The notes: generated from the sequence alone by a model not told the origin. Positions 1-9,518 are shown, counted from the first letter of the stretch. The stretch: DNA of 64,000 bases from Shewanella dokdonensis (GCF_018394335.1 NZ_CP074572.1:2666001-2730000); one strand, 5' to 3'. Program-made: numbers and translations.

Positions 1-52
1 CCAGAAAGTACTGGTGCAAGCTATCCTCAGCAACAAACTGTGCGAATGTTGA
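1..52 (+). CDS. possible C-terminal end of a gene entering from the left
   Basis: The second forward frame is open from the window edge and gives a short tail, about 16 residues ending in NKLCEC, before a TGA at 50-52. The composition is compatible with a real protein end, but the piece is too short to identify. It could also be a chance open frame. Confidence 0.25.
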   Translation, partial: QKVLVQAILSNKLCEC

Positions 53-376
53 CCTTCTGTTGTTTTCCCTTTGCCAAACAATAGTCTGGTATCCATTTAT
101 TACAATACTTGCGTGATTGTCACAATTTTTCGCGGCGCTAGCTTACGCAACGAAAAAGTGCTTATCAAGAATAAGTTATGTGAATTTACCCGTTGTGAGC
201 ATGTCTCACGTAGCCAGTTTTTTCTTTTCAATTGTTGTAAGTTGTTAATTGCCAATAGCAGGTAACATCAAGCCACATGTAACAGTACAGAGAAAAGTCA
301 TGTCAAAGTCGGTTGTCTATCGTGTTGTCTTTGCAAAATTTGTGATAACTCAACGTATAACGGCTGTTTTTTTCCG
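53..376. other. intergenic region, no gene recognised
   Basis: About 320 bases, AT-rich in the first half. Short open frames exist (for example 71-265), but they have no ribosome binding site or recognisable product. The promoter of the methyltransferase gene should lie here. I see no clear operator or terminator. Confidence 0.5.
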
Positions 377-1069
377 ATGATTAACAGCAGAAAGGTGCAC
401 AAATATCTGAGGTGGCAGTTGGACACTATTCTAAATGCGCAGCGACAGCATTGGGACAACAGCTTTTGTAATAACGGCGATATGTTCGGTGCTGCTGCCA
501 GCGCGCCTGCACAATGGGCGGCGGTACGCTTGCAACAAGAAGGCAAATCGCAGTTATTGGAACTGGGCGCAGGTCAAGGGCGCGACACCTTATTTTTTGC
601 GGCTAATGGCTTCGTTGTCAATGTGTTGGATTACTCTTCGAGTGGGTTAGCGGCTATCCAAGCCAAAGCGGAGCACAGTGGGTTGGCATCGCGGATTAAC
701 CTGACATGTCATGATGTGCGCCAGCCATTGCCGTTAGCCGATAATAGTGTCGATGCATGTTTTTCGCATATGTTGTTTTGTATGGCGCTGACGACGGCGG
801 AGCTGCAACAGTTATCCCGCGAAGTACTGCGGGTGCTGCGTCCTGGCGGTTTGCACATTTATACCGTGCGCCACACCGGCGATGCGGATTATGGAAAAGG
901 CATCCATCGCGGTGATGATATGTATGAAAACAATGGTTTTATTGTGCACTTTTTCAGCCGCGATAAAGTCGCGCTGCTGGCGCAGGGATACCAGGCTGCG
1001 GCAGTAGAGGAGTTTACCGAAGGACGTTTGCCGCGGCGTTTGTTTCGGGTGACGCAGCGTAAAGCCTGA
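377..1069 (+). CDS. class I SAM-dependent methyltransferase
   Basis: Predicted cytoplasmic methyltransferase of 230 residues. SAM-binding motif I is visible as ELGAGQGRD (residues 62-70), followed by the acidic loop NVLDYS and by the post-motif LRPGGLHIYTVRH around residue 155, which is typical of Methyltransf_11/25 folds. The substrate cannot be told. The start is uncertain: the conserved part begins near QRQHWDNSF (residue 22) and the ATG at 377 has no good ribosome binding site, so a shorter form, or a missing base upstream, is possible. It converges on the ribbon-helix-helix gene with no gap. Confidence 0.8.
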   Translation: MINSRKVHKYLRWQLDTILNAQRQHWDNSFCNNGDMFGAAASAPAQWAAVRLQQEGKSQLLELGAGQGRDTLFFAANGFVVNVLDYSSSGLAAIQAKAEHSGLASRINLTCHDVRQPLPLADNSVDACFSHMLFCMALTTAELQQLSREVLRVLRPGGLHIYTVRHTGDADYGKGIHRGDDMYENNGFIVHFFSRDKVALLAQGYQAAAVEEFTEGRLPRRLFRVTQRKA

Positions 1070-1402
1070 TCATAGCGTTAACCGTTTGCCACCATTGAGA
1101 TAAGTGGTGCAAGCAACACGCAACAGTGAGGTGAAATTCCCTATGTCGCCGCGTTTTAGCAGCACTTCACGGTGGATGCGGGTGAGAAATTCCGCCACCG
1201 AAATGCTGGCATCTTTGGCAATATCTTCAATCACTTTCCAAAAGACCGCTTCGAGGCGAATGCTGGTGACCACGCCATCAATCCGCACCGAGCGGGATTG
1301 CAGTTCAAACAGTTCGGCTTCTGTGCCGGAATAGATTTCACACATATTGCGCCCCCACGCTGGTTGGTAGTCCCAGCCTAATCCGGGGGCGGCAAATGTC
1401 AT
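1070..1402 (-). CDS. ribbon-helix-helix domain protein (RHH_4 type)
   Basis: A small protein of 110 residues. The conserved block runs from MCEIYSGTE to RGDIGNFTSLLRV and includes the pattern SVRIDGVVTSIRLE...FWKVIEDIA, characteristic of the ribbon-helix-helix family PF13467. The family is presumed to be DNA-binding, but targets are generally unknown. An internal ATG at about 1345 starts exactly at the conserved block and may be the true start. The gene is convergent with the methyltransferase and lies 13 bases downstream of the DJ-1 gene on the same strand, so the two may be co-transcribed. Confidence 0.75.
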   Translation of the reverse strand: MTFAAPGLGWDYQPAWGRNMCEIYSGTEAELFELQSRSVRIDGVVTSIRLEAVFWKVIEDIAKDASISVAEFLTRIHREVLLKRGDIGNFTSLLRVACTTYLNGGKRLTL

Positions 1403-1414
1403 TACCTCTTTAGT

Positions 1415-1975
1415 CTAAGCCAGCAGTTTGTTGAACTGCGCTAGCCAGGCGGGATGTGCGGGCCAAGCTGGCGCGGTTACAAATAAACCGTCAGTAACGG
1501 CCTGGTCGACTTCGATATCGGCATATTCGGCGCCAGCCAATGCTACTTCTGGTGCGCAAGCGGGATAGGCGGAGATTTTCTTGTCTTTTATCACCTTGGC
1601 CGCAGCCAGTAACTGTGCCCCGTGGCAGATGGCGGCAATCGGTTTCTGCTGCTGAGCAAATGCCTGTACCAGCGCGATGACTTGGGCATTGAGCCGCAGA
1701 TATTCTGGGGCCCGGCCACCGGGTAGTAATAGTGCATCAAAATCATCGGCGTTGCTGCCAGCAAAATCAGCATTCAGGGTAAACAGATGCCCCGGTTTTT
1801 CGGTGTAGGTCTGGTCGCCTTCGAAATCGTGGATGGCCGTTTTTATTTTGTCTCCGGCTGATTTGTCGGGGCACACCACACTCACCTGGTGTCCCACCAT
1901 GCTAAGCGCCTGAAATGGCACCATAAGTTCATAGTCTTCTACAAAGTCACCGGCAATAATCAATACCTTAGCCAT
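1415..1975 (-). CDS. DJ-1/PfpI family protein
   Basis: A 186-residue protein of the DJ-1/PfpI/class I glutamine amidotransferase-like superfamily. It starts [16 protein letters not shown], carries the conserved acidic residue early, and has the nucleophile elbow [10 protein letters not shown] with its Cys around residue 118. Relatives include Hsp31-type chaperones, glyoxalases and deglycases, so the reaction is not fixed by sequence. I chose the ATG at 1973-1975 because AAGGAG lies eight bases upstream. A longer frame to 2008 lacks such a site. Confidence 0.85.
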   Translation of the reverse strand: MAKVLIIAGDFVEDYELMVPFQALSMVGHQVSVVCPDKSAGDKIKTAIHDFEGDQTYTEKPGHLFTLNADFAGSNADDFDALLLPGGRAPEYLRLNAQVIALVQAFAQQQKPIAAICHGAQLLAAAKVIKDKKISAYPACAPEVALAGAEYADIEVDQAVTDGLFVTAPAWPAHPAWLAQFNKLLA

Positions 1976-2314
1976 GTTGTTTTCTCCTTGCGGTTGCAGT
2001 TGCATCAACTTACCAAGTTCTTTGGCTTCCGTGGTAGTAAGAGGTTACTACAGGCAATTCATGGTAGCGAAAAAACCTGTTAATCAGGTTAGACACCTTA
2101 TCTCTCAAGCGTGTTGTTTGCCTGCAATACGACACCACCACCACCGGCTTTACTCTGCACCACAATAGCCCATTTTTGCACCAAAAATAGACAGCAATTG
2201 ATTAAAACGTATTGGAGTCAGATGCCGGTTTCTTACAAAAAATATTGTAAATACAAAGTCATATTCTAGTTTTTTATATGTGGCATATGTTTTGTCTACA
2301 AACATGTATACAAG
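1976..2314. other. divergent promoter region with GntR-like operators
   Basis: Region between the DJ-1 gene (leftward) and the gamma-glutamyltransferase-like gene (rightward). No gene is seen. Immediately before the right-hand gene lie two palindromic elements, described separately. The rest is AT-rich and should hold both promoters. Confidence 0.5.
2291..2312. promoter_or_regulatory. candidate GntR (FCD type) operator pair
   Basis: TTTGTCTACAAA at 2291-2302 is a near-perfect palindrome and TGTATACA at 2305-2312 is a perfect one. They sit side by side just ahead of the ATG at 2315. Sites of the type TTGTnTACAA are common for FCD-subfamily GntR repressors, and the third gene of this cluster encodes such a regulator. 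The assignment is inferred from pattern and neighbourhood. Confidence 0.4.
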
Positions 2315-3946
2315 ATGATGACTGTTGAGGTTTCTGTGCAATCAAAGGTTTTAACCATTCCGAATTACGGTGCCGCAGTCGCACCACACCAAGATGCCGC
2401 TGCCAGTGCTCTGCGCGTATTACAAGATGGCGGTAATGCGGTCGAAGCTATGGTGGCCGCCGCCGCGACCATCGCGGTGGTCTACCCGCATATGAACAGT
2501 ATTGGCGGCGATGGTTTTTGGTTGATTGCCGCCCCCGGACAAGCACCTGTTGCGATAGAAGCTTGTGGTGTTGCGGCGGCATTAGCTGACATTCAATTCT
2601 ATCAGCAACAGGGTTTGAAACAGGTGCCAGTGCGTGGCCCTTTGGCCGCTAATACCGTGGCAGGCACGGTTTCTGGATGGCAATTAGCACTGGATTACTC
2701 TCAGCAGTCGCTATCTGGGCATGGCAATTTATCGCTCGCGCGGTTACTGGACGATGCCATTCGTTTTGCCCAGCAGGGCTCCACAGTGACAACAGGGTTA
2801 GCCCGTTGCTTGCTGGCCAAACAACAGGAACTTGGTCAGTTCTCGGCATTTTCTCAGCTATATATGCCGCAACAACAACCGTTGCCATCGGGGGCGCTGT
2901 TCCAGCAGCCTGCGTTAGCGCGCTCTCTCACTTTATTGGCACAAAATGGTCTGGATGATTTTTATCGAGGCGAGCTGGCGGCGTTAATTGCTACTGAATT
3001 AGCACAGGCCGGCAGTCCGTTAAGATTGGCCGACTTGCAGCAGTTTCATGCCCGCCAGGTGGTGCCGTTAGCTCTTGAACTGCCGAGTGGCACAGTTTAC
3101 AACCTACCGCCGCCATCTCAGGGGTTGGTATCGCTGTTGATCCTAGGGCTGTTGTCGCAACCGCATCTGAGTGGTTGTCGCGATGATGAAACTGCTTTTA
3201 TTCATCAAGTGGTTGAGGCAACCAAACAAGCATTTGACGTGCGTGATCGTTGTATTACTGATCCCGATTATATGTCGGTAGCGCCGCAATCCTTGTTGAG
3301 TCATAGCGCATTAGCCGAGTTAGCCTCTCGTATTTCAATGACATCTGCCAGACCGTGGAATAAAGGTAAAGGCCCGGCAGATACTATCTGGATGGGCGTG
3401 GTTGACCGCCATGGGGTTGCCGTCAGCTTCATTCAAAGTATTTATCATGAATTTGGCAGTGGTTTGATACTGCCGCAAAGCGGTATTACCTGGCAAAACC
3501 GTGGCAGCAGTTTCTCGTTAGATCCTGCGGCATTAAATCCGCTCATGCCGGGGCGTAGACCCTTCCATACGCTTAACCCCGCACTGGCACGACTCAACGA
3601 TGGTAGCGTGATGCCTTACGGCAGTATGGGCGGCGATGGTCAGCCACAAACTCAGGCTATTGTTTTTGAACGCATTATTAATCGCGGCATGTCTCCTCAA
3701 GACGCTATTGCAGCCCCAAGATGGTTATTGGGACGGACTTGGGGACAAACCAGCGACACCCTGAAGCTGGAAAACCGCGTTGCAGCCTCCACGCTAGAAC
3801 ATCTTCGTGCTCTGGGGCACGACCTCGAAATTTACCCTCCCTATGACGACATGATGGGCCACGCCGGTGCGATCAGACGTTTCTCATCGGGAGCCGTCGA
3901 GGCGGGTTATGACCCACGCAGTGACGGTGGTGTGGCACTCGCATGA
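2315..3946 (+). CDS. gamma-glutamyltransferase family protein
   Basis: A 543-residue Ntn-hydrolase-type protein of the gamma-glutamyltransferase superfamily. The large-subunit core GGNAVEAMVAAAATIAVVYPHMNSIGGDGF is clear. The small subunit would start at the Thr of DTIWMGVVD, aligned with the TTHxSVVD processing site of classical enzymes: the nucleophilic Thr is kept but the TH that follows is replaced by IW. No signal peptide is visible, so it is probably cytoplasmic, unlike periplasmic Ggt. The substrate is likely a gamma-glutamyl or related amide compound imported by the next gene product. It lies 116 bases upstream of the MFS gene and probably shares its transcript and GntR control. Confidence 0.8.
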   Translation: MMTVEVSVQSKVLTIPNYGAAVAPHQDAAASALRVLQDGGNAVEAMVAAAATIAVVYPHMNSIGGDGFWLIAAPGQAPVAIEACGVAAALADIQFYQQQGLKQVPVRGPLAANTVAGTVSGWQLALDYSQQSLSGHGNLSLARLLDDAIRFAQQGSTVTTGLARCLLAKQQELGQFSAFSQLYMPQQQPLPSGALFQQPALARSLTLLAQNGLDDFYRGELAALIATELAQAGSPLRLADLQQFHARQVVPLALELPSGTVYNLPPPSQGLVSLLILGLLSQPHLSGCRDDETAFIHQVVEATKQAFDVRDRCITDPDYMSVAPQSLLSHSALAELASRISMTSARPWNKGKGPADTIWMGVVDRHGVAVSFIQSIYHEFGSGLILPQSGITWQNRGSSFSLDPAALNPLMPGRRPFHTLNPALARLNDGSVMPYGSMGGDGQPQTQAIVFERIINRGMSPQDAIAAPRWLLGRTWGQTSDTLKLENRVAASTLEHLRALGHDLEIYPPYDDMMGHAGAIRRFSSGAVEAGYDPRSDGGVALA

Positions 3947-4062
3947 TGTGAACCCGGCCTTGTTGGCCATTAATGCGGCTGCGAGTTAGCCGCAACAACT
4001 AACCAGATTCCTTCCCCGTGCGTAACACGGCAATTGGAACTGCGATTGAAGAGGAGTTAAGC

Positions 4063-5330
4063 ATGACAACAATGAATCTGTCGGTAAGCACTTCAGTGCG
4101 TACCAAGTGGATCCAGCTGTTTCTGGGCTTGGTCTGTATGGCAGCTATCTCCAGCCCACAATATGTCTGGACCCTGCTGACCAAACCCATGGCGGCCAAG
4201 TTAGGTGTCGCCTTGCCCGAATTGCAGGTGACGTTTTCTCTGCTGATTATTTTACAAACATTTTTTCACCCTTTCAGGGACGATTAATTGATTACTTTGG
4301 CCCAAGATTACTGATCTCCATCGGCACACTATTGTCCGGTATGAGCTGGATCCTCACCTCTCAGGTGGATTCTCTCAGCATGTTGTATCTGGTCTACGGC
4401 TGTGTAGGTGGGCTCGGTACCGGGATTGTTTACGTGGGGGTTGTCGGGCTGATGGTACGCTGGTTCCCTCATAGCCGGGGATTTGCCGCAGGTATGGTGG
4501 CGGCGGGTTACGGTATGGGTGCCATTGTTACGACTTTTCCTATCTCTATCAGTCTTAAAGAAAATGGCTTGGAACAAACCTTGTGGATGTTTGGTATTTT
4601 GTTTGCTGTGGTGGGGTTCATTGCCAGCCAGGGCTTGAAGATGCCCAGTGAAAACAGCAATGATGTTGCTGCCGATAACAGCTCCCGCATCTTACAGGGG
4701 AAACGGCATTATCGGCCGACAGAAATGCTGAAACATCCGTTATTCTGGCTGATGTTTCTGATGATGGCGGTGATGTCGACTTCAGGGCTTATGGTGGTAT
4801 CGCAGATGGCGACTTTCGCGGCTGATTTTGGTATCACTCAAGTGACTGTATTGGGCATGGCGGCATTGCCATTAGCAATGACAATTGACCGGTTTACCAA
4901 TGGCTTGACTCGGCCACTGTTTGGTTTTGTCTCTGATAGATTTGGCCGTGAAAACACCATGTTTATTGCGTTTGCCCTCGAAGGTTGTGCCATGACCTTA
5001 TGGTTGGTATGTAAAGACAATGCATTACTGTTCGTGTTACTGTCTGGCGTGGTATTTTTCGGCTGGGGCGAAATCTTTTCACTGTTCCCGTCAACCTTGA
5101 CCGATACCTTTGGTACCCGTTATGCCACCGCCAATTACGGCTGGTTATATACCGCGCAGGGTGTGGGTTCTTTCTTGGGCGGGCCGTTAGCCGCCATGGT
5201 ATATCAGCACACTGGCGGATGGAACTTGGTGTTCTCCATGGCGATTGGCGCAGATTTCCTGACCGCGGCGCTGGCGCTGTGGGTACTGAAACCCTGGCGC
5301 AAACGTTTTATAGAAGCTAATCAGCATTAA
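4063..5330 (+). CDS. MFS transporter, oxalate/formate antiporter (OFA) family, broken by one missing base
   Basis: Twelve-helix inner-membrane carrier of about 422 residues once repaired. It starts MTTMNLSVS with the ribosome site GAGGAG. The reading frame breaks at the T6 run 4261-4266: a seventh T restores TFFSPFQGRLIDYFGPR, which carries the family motif between helices 2 and 3. The remainder is intact, with repeated glycine-rich helices and a typical basic tail. OFA carriers exchange small organic acids, but this one could import the substrate of the preceding gamma-glutamyltransferase-like enzyme. The frameshift is probably a sequencing error, since the downstream frame is fully open and conserved. 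Confidence 0.8.
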
Positions 5331-5358
5331 GATGGTGAGATAAGGGAAGATCGACTCT

Positions 5359-6066
5359 ATGATCACTTTGACCGATAGCGCTCCGCGCAGCTTATCTCAG
5401 GCTGAGCGGGCGTACCGTGAATTACGTGAAGCCGTATTTGCTTTTCGCTTACTGCCTGGCGATCGTTTTACTGAAAGCGATGTTGCCAGACAGCTCGGTT
5501 GTTCCCGCACACCGGTGCGGGAAGCGCTAACTCGGTTACAAAATGAGAACCTGGTGAAATGCTATTTTCGCAGTGGCTGGGAAGTTGTCCCCATTGACTT
5601 TACCGTGTTCACCAATCTGTACGAAACCCGTTCCTTGATAGAAGTACATGCCGTAGAACAGCTATGTTTGGGGGCGGATGCCCGGGTTGATCGTGGTGTC
5701 ATCGATCGACTGGGGTTGTTATGGCGCTTACCTAAAGCGGAGCAAGTGACGGATATTAGCCAAGCTGCTGCGTTAGATGAAGATTTTCATCTGGAGTTAG
5801 TGCGCGCTGCTGGTAACGATGAGTTAGTGGCGATTTTAAGCAATATTACCGCACGCATCCGTATTATGCGGCGGTTAGACTTTGAGTTTGATCGTCGTAT
5901 CTACCAGACCTATGACGAACATGTGGCCTTGCTCGATCTCATCGCCGCAGGACGTACGGTGGCAGCAAAAGCCTATATCAGTGAACATATTGAAGATGGT
6001 CATAGGGAAGTGAGCCGTATTACGGTGCAGCGTTTGCAACAGGCGCGCGTTAAGTCGCTAGGTTGA
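5359..6066 (+). CDS. GntR family transcriptional regulator (FCD subfamily)
   Basis: A 235-residue regulator. The N-terminal winged helix shows the GntR signature, LPGDRFTESDVARQLG followed by SRTPVREALTRLQ, at residues 34-62. The C-terminal all-helical FCD effector domain carries the expected Asp and His residues (DEDFHLELVRAAGN; YDEHVALLDLI), which in this subfamily often bind a metal and a carboxylate ligand. It follows the MFS gene by 28 bases. It most likely represses the gamma-glutamyltransferase/MFS operon through the palindromes at 2291-2312 and responds to the transported compound. That regulatory role is inferred. Confidence 0.85.
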   Translation: MITLTDSAPRSLSQAERAYRELREAVFAFRLLPGDRFTESDVARQLGCSRTPVREALTRLQNENLVKCYFRSGWEVVPIDFTVFTNLYETRSLIEVHAVEQLCLGADARVDRGVIDRLGLLWRLPKAEQVTDISQAAALDEDFHLELVRAAGNDELVAILSNITARIRIMRRLDFEFDRRIYQTYDEHVALLDLIAAGRTVAAKAYISEHIEDGHREVSRITVQRLQQARVKSLG

Positions 6067-6200
6067 GCCAAATCCCGCGAATATTTTCATTACAGTCCTT
6101 GAAAACGCTCAAATAATGCCCAGATTTATAGAGTGACAGCCAGTCTTCGCAATCATTGAAGTTGACTGTGTTTATTCACTTAAAACAGGCTTGGAGCATT

Positions 6201-7130
6201 ATGGCGTTCAAAGATTATTATCAGATCCTGGGCGTCGCCCGTGACGCCACAGATAAAGACATCAAGCGGGCGTACCATCGTCTTGCCCGTAAATTTCACC
6301 CAGATGTCAGCAAGGAAACCGATGCAGAGTCGCGCTTCAAAGAGGTAAAAGAAGCTTACGATGTGTTGCACGATGTCCAGAAACGTGCGGCCTATGATCA
6401 ATATGGTGCCGATTGGCAGAACGCGCAGCAGGCGGAATCGCAAGGCTTTCATCACTACCAATATCAGGGCAATAGCGCCGGTGAGCAGCCGTTCGACTTT
6501 GATGATGTTTTCCAATCAATGTTTGGTGGCCGTGCACACACTCAAGGTGGCCGTCAGCGTTCTCGGGCTCATTTTGATTTTCCTGGCGAGGATCTGCGGG
6601 CGCGGATCCAGATCGATCTGGAAGACAGTTATCGTGGCACAACCCGTAGCATCACTCTCGGCAGTGACAGCGGTGGGCAGGCCCGCACCTTGAACGTGCG
6701 TATTCCTCGCGGTGTGCTGCCGGGGCAACATATCCGTCTGGCAGGCCAGGGCAATCCTGGCATGGGGAGCGGTGCCAACGGTGACCTGTTGCTGGAAGTC
6801 TCTTTCCGACCCCATCCCTTGTATCGAGTCGAAGGTCGCGATGTGTACCTGACCTTGCCGGTAGCACCTTGGGAAGCTGCGTTGGGGGCAACGGTTACTG
6901 TGCCATTACCGGAAGGCAGTATCGACCTAAAAATCCCGGCTAATTCGGCCAATGGTCGGCGCTTGCGCTTAAAAGGCAAAGGGATCCCGGGCAAAGATTC
7001 CGGTGACTTTTATGTGGAACTGAGTGTGGTATTGCCAGCAGCCAACAGCGCTGCTGCTAAACAGGCTTATCACACTTTCCAGGAAACACTGGACTTTGAT
7101 CCTCGGGCCAATTGGGGAGGCAGAGCATGA
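6201..7130 (+). CDS. cbpA: curved DNA-binding protein CbpA (DnaJ-like co-chaperone)
   Basis: A 309-residue DnaJ homologue without a zinc finger. The J domain spans residues 1-70 with the HPD triad in KFHPDVSK. A short Gly/Gln-rich linker follows, then two beta-rich substrate-binding domains typical of DnaJ C-terminal regions (LRARIQIDLEDSYRG; ILPRGVLPGQ-like stretch). CbpA assists DnaK and binds curved DNA in stationary phase. The ATG at 6201 has GGAG upstream and gives the canonical start MAFKDYYQILGV. The stop overlaps the ATG of cbpM, its known modulator, so the pair is translationally coupled. Confidence 0.92.
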   Translation: MAFKDYYQILGVARDATDKDIKRAYHRLARKFHPDVSKETDAESRFKEVKEAYDVLHDVQKRAAYDQYGADWQNAQQAESQGFHHYQYQGNSAGEQPFDFDDVFQSMFGGRAHTQGGRQRSRAHFDFPGEDLRARIQIDLEDSYRGTTRSITLGSDSGGQARTLNVRIPRGVLPGQHIRLAGQGNPGMGSGANGDLLLEVSFRPHPLYRVEGRDVYLTLPVAPWEAALGATVTVPLPEGSIDLKIPANSANGRRLRLKGKGIPGKDSGDFYVELSVVLPAANSAAAKQAYHTFQETLDFDPRANWGGRA

Positions 7131-7450
7131 GTAAGGAATTACTGACACTATATGCGGCAGAAGTGCTAGATGAGCATTGTAAATTAACCTTGGCGCAACT
7201 TTGCCGCGCCAGCCATCTGGCCCCAGAACAGATTTTCGAGCTGGTGGAATACGGCGTTGTTGAACCTCGTGGCAAGCGACCAACGCACTGGCGTTTCAGT
7301 GGCGTAGCATTGACCCGCATCCATCGGGCACGCCGTCTTGAACAGGATTTAGGCTTAAATACTGCTGGGGCGGCGTTGGCGCTGGATCTGCTAGATGAGT
7401 TACAACAGCTGCGAGCGCGGATCCGGCGGCTGGAGGGCCAAGATGATTGA
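7127..7450 (+). CDS. cbpM: chaperone modulator CbpM
   Basis: A 107-residue protein with a MerR-like helix-turn-helix fold (LAQLCRASHLAPEQIFELVEYGVVEPRG) followed by a helical tail rich in Leu and Arg. CbpM binds the J domain of CbpA and blocks both its co-chaperone and DNA-binding activities. The start overlaps the cbpA stop (ATGA-type arrangement). The stop at 7448-7450 overlaps the start of the M48 protease gene at 7443, so three genes are chained. Confidence 0.9.
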   Translation: MSKELLTLYAAEVLDEHCKLTLAQLCRASHLAPEQIFELVEYGVVEPRGKRPTHWRFSGVALTRIHRARRLEQDLGLNTAGAALALDLLDELQQLRARIRRLEGQDD

Positions 7451-8351
7451 CCAAGTGCGCTGGCAGCAACATTCGTGGCGCAATCGCTGGCATTCGGCAC
7501 TCTTGTTGTTGGGAATGGCAGTGTTTATGGCGTTGCTGGGCTGGCTATTTGCGGGCAGTGGTGGCTTGTTGCTATTACTGCTTGGCGGCCTGTTGCTGTG
7601 GGGGCTTCGCCGTTCGATCTCACCTTTGACCGTAATGCGGCTGTACCGGGCGAGCCCGTTAATGCCCGCCCAGTTTCCGGCATTGTGGCAGTTGTTGCAG
7701 CAGTTGTCTCAACGTGCCGGATTAACGCAGTTGCCGCAACTGTTTCTGCTCCCCGGGCCGCTACTGAATGCGTTTAGCATCGGTAGCCAGCAACGGCCAT
7801 TAATTGCCATAACGGAAGGCGCATTGCAGCAGCTTGAGTGGCATGAATTAGCCGGAGTTTTGGCGCATGAGATCAGCCATATTCGCAGCAATGATCTGCA
7901 AGTGATGGCGCTGGCGGATATGTTTAGCCGTGGGACTTCATTACTGTCAACCATGGGACAGCTATTACTGCTGCTCAACTTGCCCCTGATTATGCTGGGT
8001 TTTGCCAGCATTAACTGGTGGGCAATCTTGTTACTGTTGTTGGCTCCGGCACTCAGTGTGCTGGCGCAACTGGCCTTGTCCCGAACCCGTGAGTACGATG
8101 CGGATTTGAATGCGGTGCAGTTGACCGGCGATGCCGATGGCCTTGCCAACGCGCTTGCAAAAATTGAGCGGCAACAGCAGAGCTGGCTGCGGCGCTTACT
8201 TGTGCCTGGGCAGGTGACATCACTGCCAGCTGCATTGCGCACCCATCCGCAGACTCGCGAACGGATCTTACGTTTACAGGCACTCAAACAGCAGCCTTGG
8301 TTTCAGCAGCATGAAGTGCTATCACCTTTGTGGCACCGACCACGTGATTAA
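7443..8351 (+). CDS. M48 family zinc metalloprotease (HtpX-like)
   Basis: A 302-residue membrane protease. Two hydrophobic segments lie near residues 18-55, and two more follow the active site (about residues 160-205). The zinc motif HEISH (LAHEISHIRSND) and the downstream glutamate ligand in REYDADLNAV identify an M48 gluzincin. HtpX-type enzymes degrade misfolded membrane proteins. Position directly after cbpA-cbpM, with an overlapping start at 7443, suggests a joint role in protein quality control. A longer in-frame start at 7395 would lie well inside cbpM and is less likely. Confidence 0.85.
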   Translation: MIDQVRWQQHSWRNRWHSALLLLGMAVFMALLGWLFAGSGGLLLLLLGGLLLWGLRRSISPLTVMRLYRASPLMPAQFPALWQLLQQLSQRAGLTQLPQLFLLPGPLLNAFSIGSQQRPLIAITEGALQQLEWHELAGVLAHEISHIRSNDLQVMALADMFSRGTSLLSTMGQLLLLLNLPLIMLGFASINWWAILLLLLAPALSVLAQLALSRTREYDADLNAVQLTGDADGLANALAKIERQQQSWLRRLLVPGQVTSLPAALRTHPQTRERILRLQALKQQPWFQQHEVLSPLWHRPRD

Positions 8352-8511
8352 CTGTTATCTAAATTGCGGCGGTTAGTGGCGACTCAGTCAATCGTATTTT
8401 TCTAATTAAATATGTAACAAACTTGATACAAATCAGGTAAGCGACATATTTATCGTGCAAGACTCTAGCTTCACATCTGTGTTACGCGAAACTGCCTGTG
8501 GAGGACACAAC

Positions 8512-9501
8512 ATGAGTTATAGGCATTGGCTAACCATGTCAGCATGTGCATTGCTGACAGCTTGTGGCGGCGGTAGCAGCAATGAGCCTGCTCCAGCGCC
8601 ACAACCCACGGAAACCGGTACGTTATCATTAGCGGTCTCTGATGCGCCAATGAGCGGCGTAACCGCCGTTGGGTTACATCTGCACGAATTGGTGATGACT
8701 GACGGCAATGGCGTGGAACACCGTTATTCATTGGGTGATATGACCATGAATTTGCTGGATTATCCAGGCAAACTCAGTCACACAGTCGTTGATAATATGG
8801 ATGTGCCTGTCGGCAGCTACCATAACGTTTACATGACCGTGGTTCAGGGCGATGGCAATAACGGCTGTTATGTGGAAGATGGACAGGGCCGTCATGCCTT
8901 ACAGGTACAAGACGGCCAATTACCACTGATGGATTTTAGTGTGGCTGCCGGTCAGCACTACGGTTACACCATGGAAGTGGATCTGTATCTGGGGCTGCAA
9001 CATGACAACCAGTACGACTACAACCTGAACCACGATGGTATGTGGGCGGTAAACAATATGTCCATGGGGCACCTGTTAGGCGAGATGGATCCGCAATGGG
9101 TGGCGCAATGTGAGGCTGACAATGCGGCATTGGCGCCAGTGGGCAGTGTATTTACCCATCTGGCATATCTTTACCCGGCCACTGTAACTAGCATGAGTCA
9201 GATGGCTGATGTGTCTGCAACCCCGGCGGCTGGCAGTACTGCGCCGATAGCGGTGGCACCGCTACGGCAGGATGACCAGGGCAACTGGTACTTTGGCATG
9301 GGCTTTTTACCCGCTGGAACCTACCGAGTCGGTTATAGCTGTTTAGGCCATCTGGATGATCCACAAGTGGATGATACGACGAACGGCTCCTTTAGCATGT
9401 ATGCCGATGCTGGTAGTGTCACCATAGACGCCGGAACAACTGGCGGCACCGAAACCGTCCATCGTTGCGGTATGGGGAATGGCGGGCATCACGGCGGATA
9501 A
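8512..9501 (+). CDS. DUF4382 domain lipoprotein
   Basis: A 329-residue secreted lipoprotein. The signal peptide ends in the lipobox LLTAC followed by GGGSS and a Pro/Ala linker. Residues 38-190 show the DUF4382 pattern GTLSLAVSDAPMSGVTAVGLHLHELVM and a conserved FSVAAGQHYGYTMEVDL block. The tail is His/Gly-rich (GMGNGGHHGG), which could bind metal. The function of the family is unknown; it is expected to face the periplasm or the cell surface. The start has GGAGG upstream, and a terminator follows at 9519. Confidence 0.85.
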   Translation: MSYRHWLTMSACALLTACGGGSSNEPAPAPQPTETGTLSLAVSDAPMSGVTAVGLHLHELVMTDGNGVEHRYSLGDMTMNLLDYPGKLSHTVVDNMDVPVGSYHNVYMTVVQGDGNNGCYVEDGQGRHALQVQDGQLPLMDFSVAAGQHYGYTMEVDLYLGLQHDNQYDYNLNHDGMWAVNNMSMGHLLGEMDPQWVAQCEADNAALAPVGSVFTHLAYLYPATVTSMSQMADVSATPAAGSTAPIAVAPLRQDDQGNWYFGMGFLPAGTYRVGYSCLGHLDDPQVDDTTNGSFSMYADAGSVTIDAGTTGGTETVHRCGMGNGGHHGG

Positions 9502-9518
9502 CCATAGCGGTAACGATG

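Noticed and set aside
71..265. 64-codon forward open frame at the left end
   Set aside because: No ribosome site, low-complexity composition and no recognisable motif; treated as spacer.
7709..8287. 192-codon antisense open frame inside the M48 protease gene
   Set aside because: The sense frame has clear catalytic motifs; the antisense frame is rich in Ser/Cys/Arg and is a shadow.
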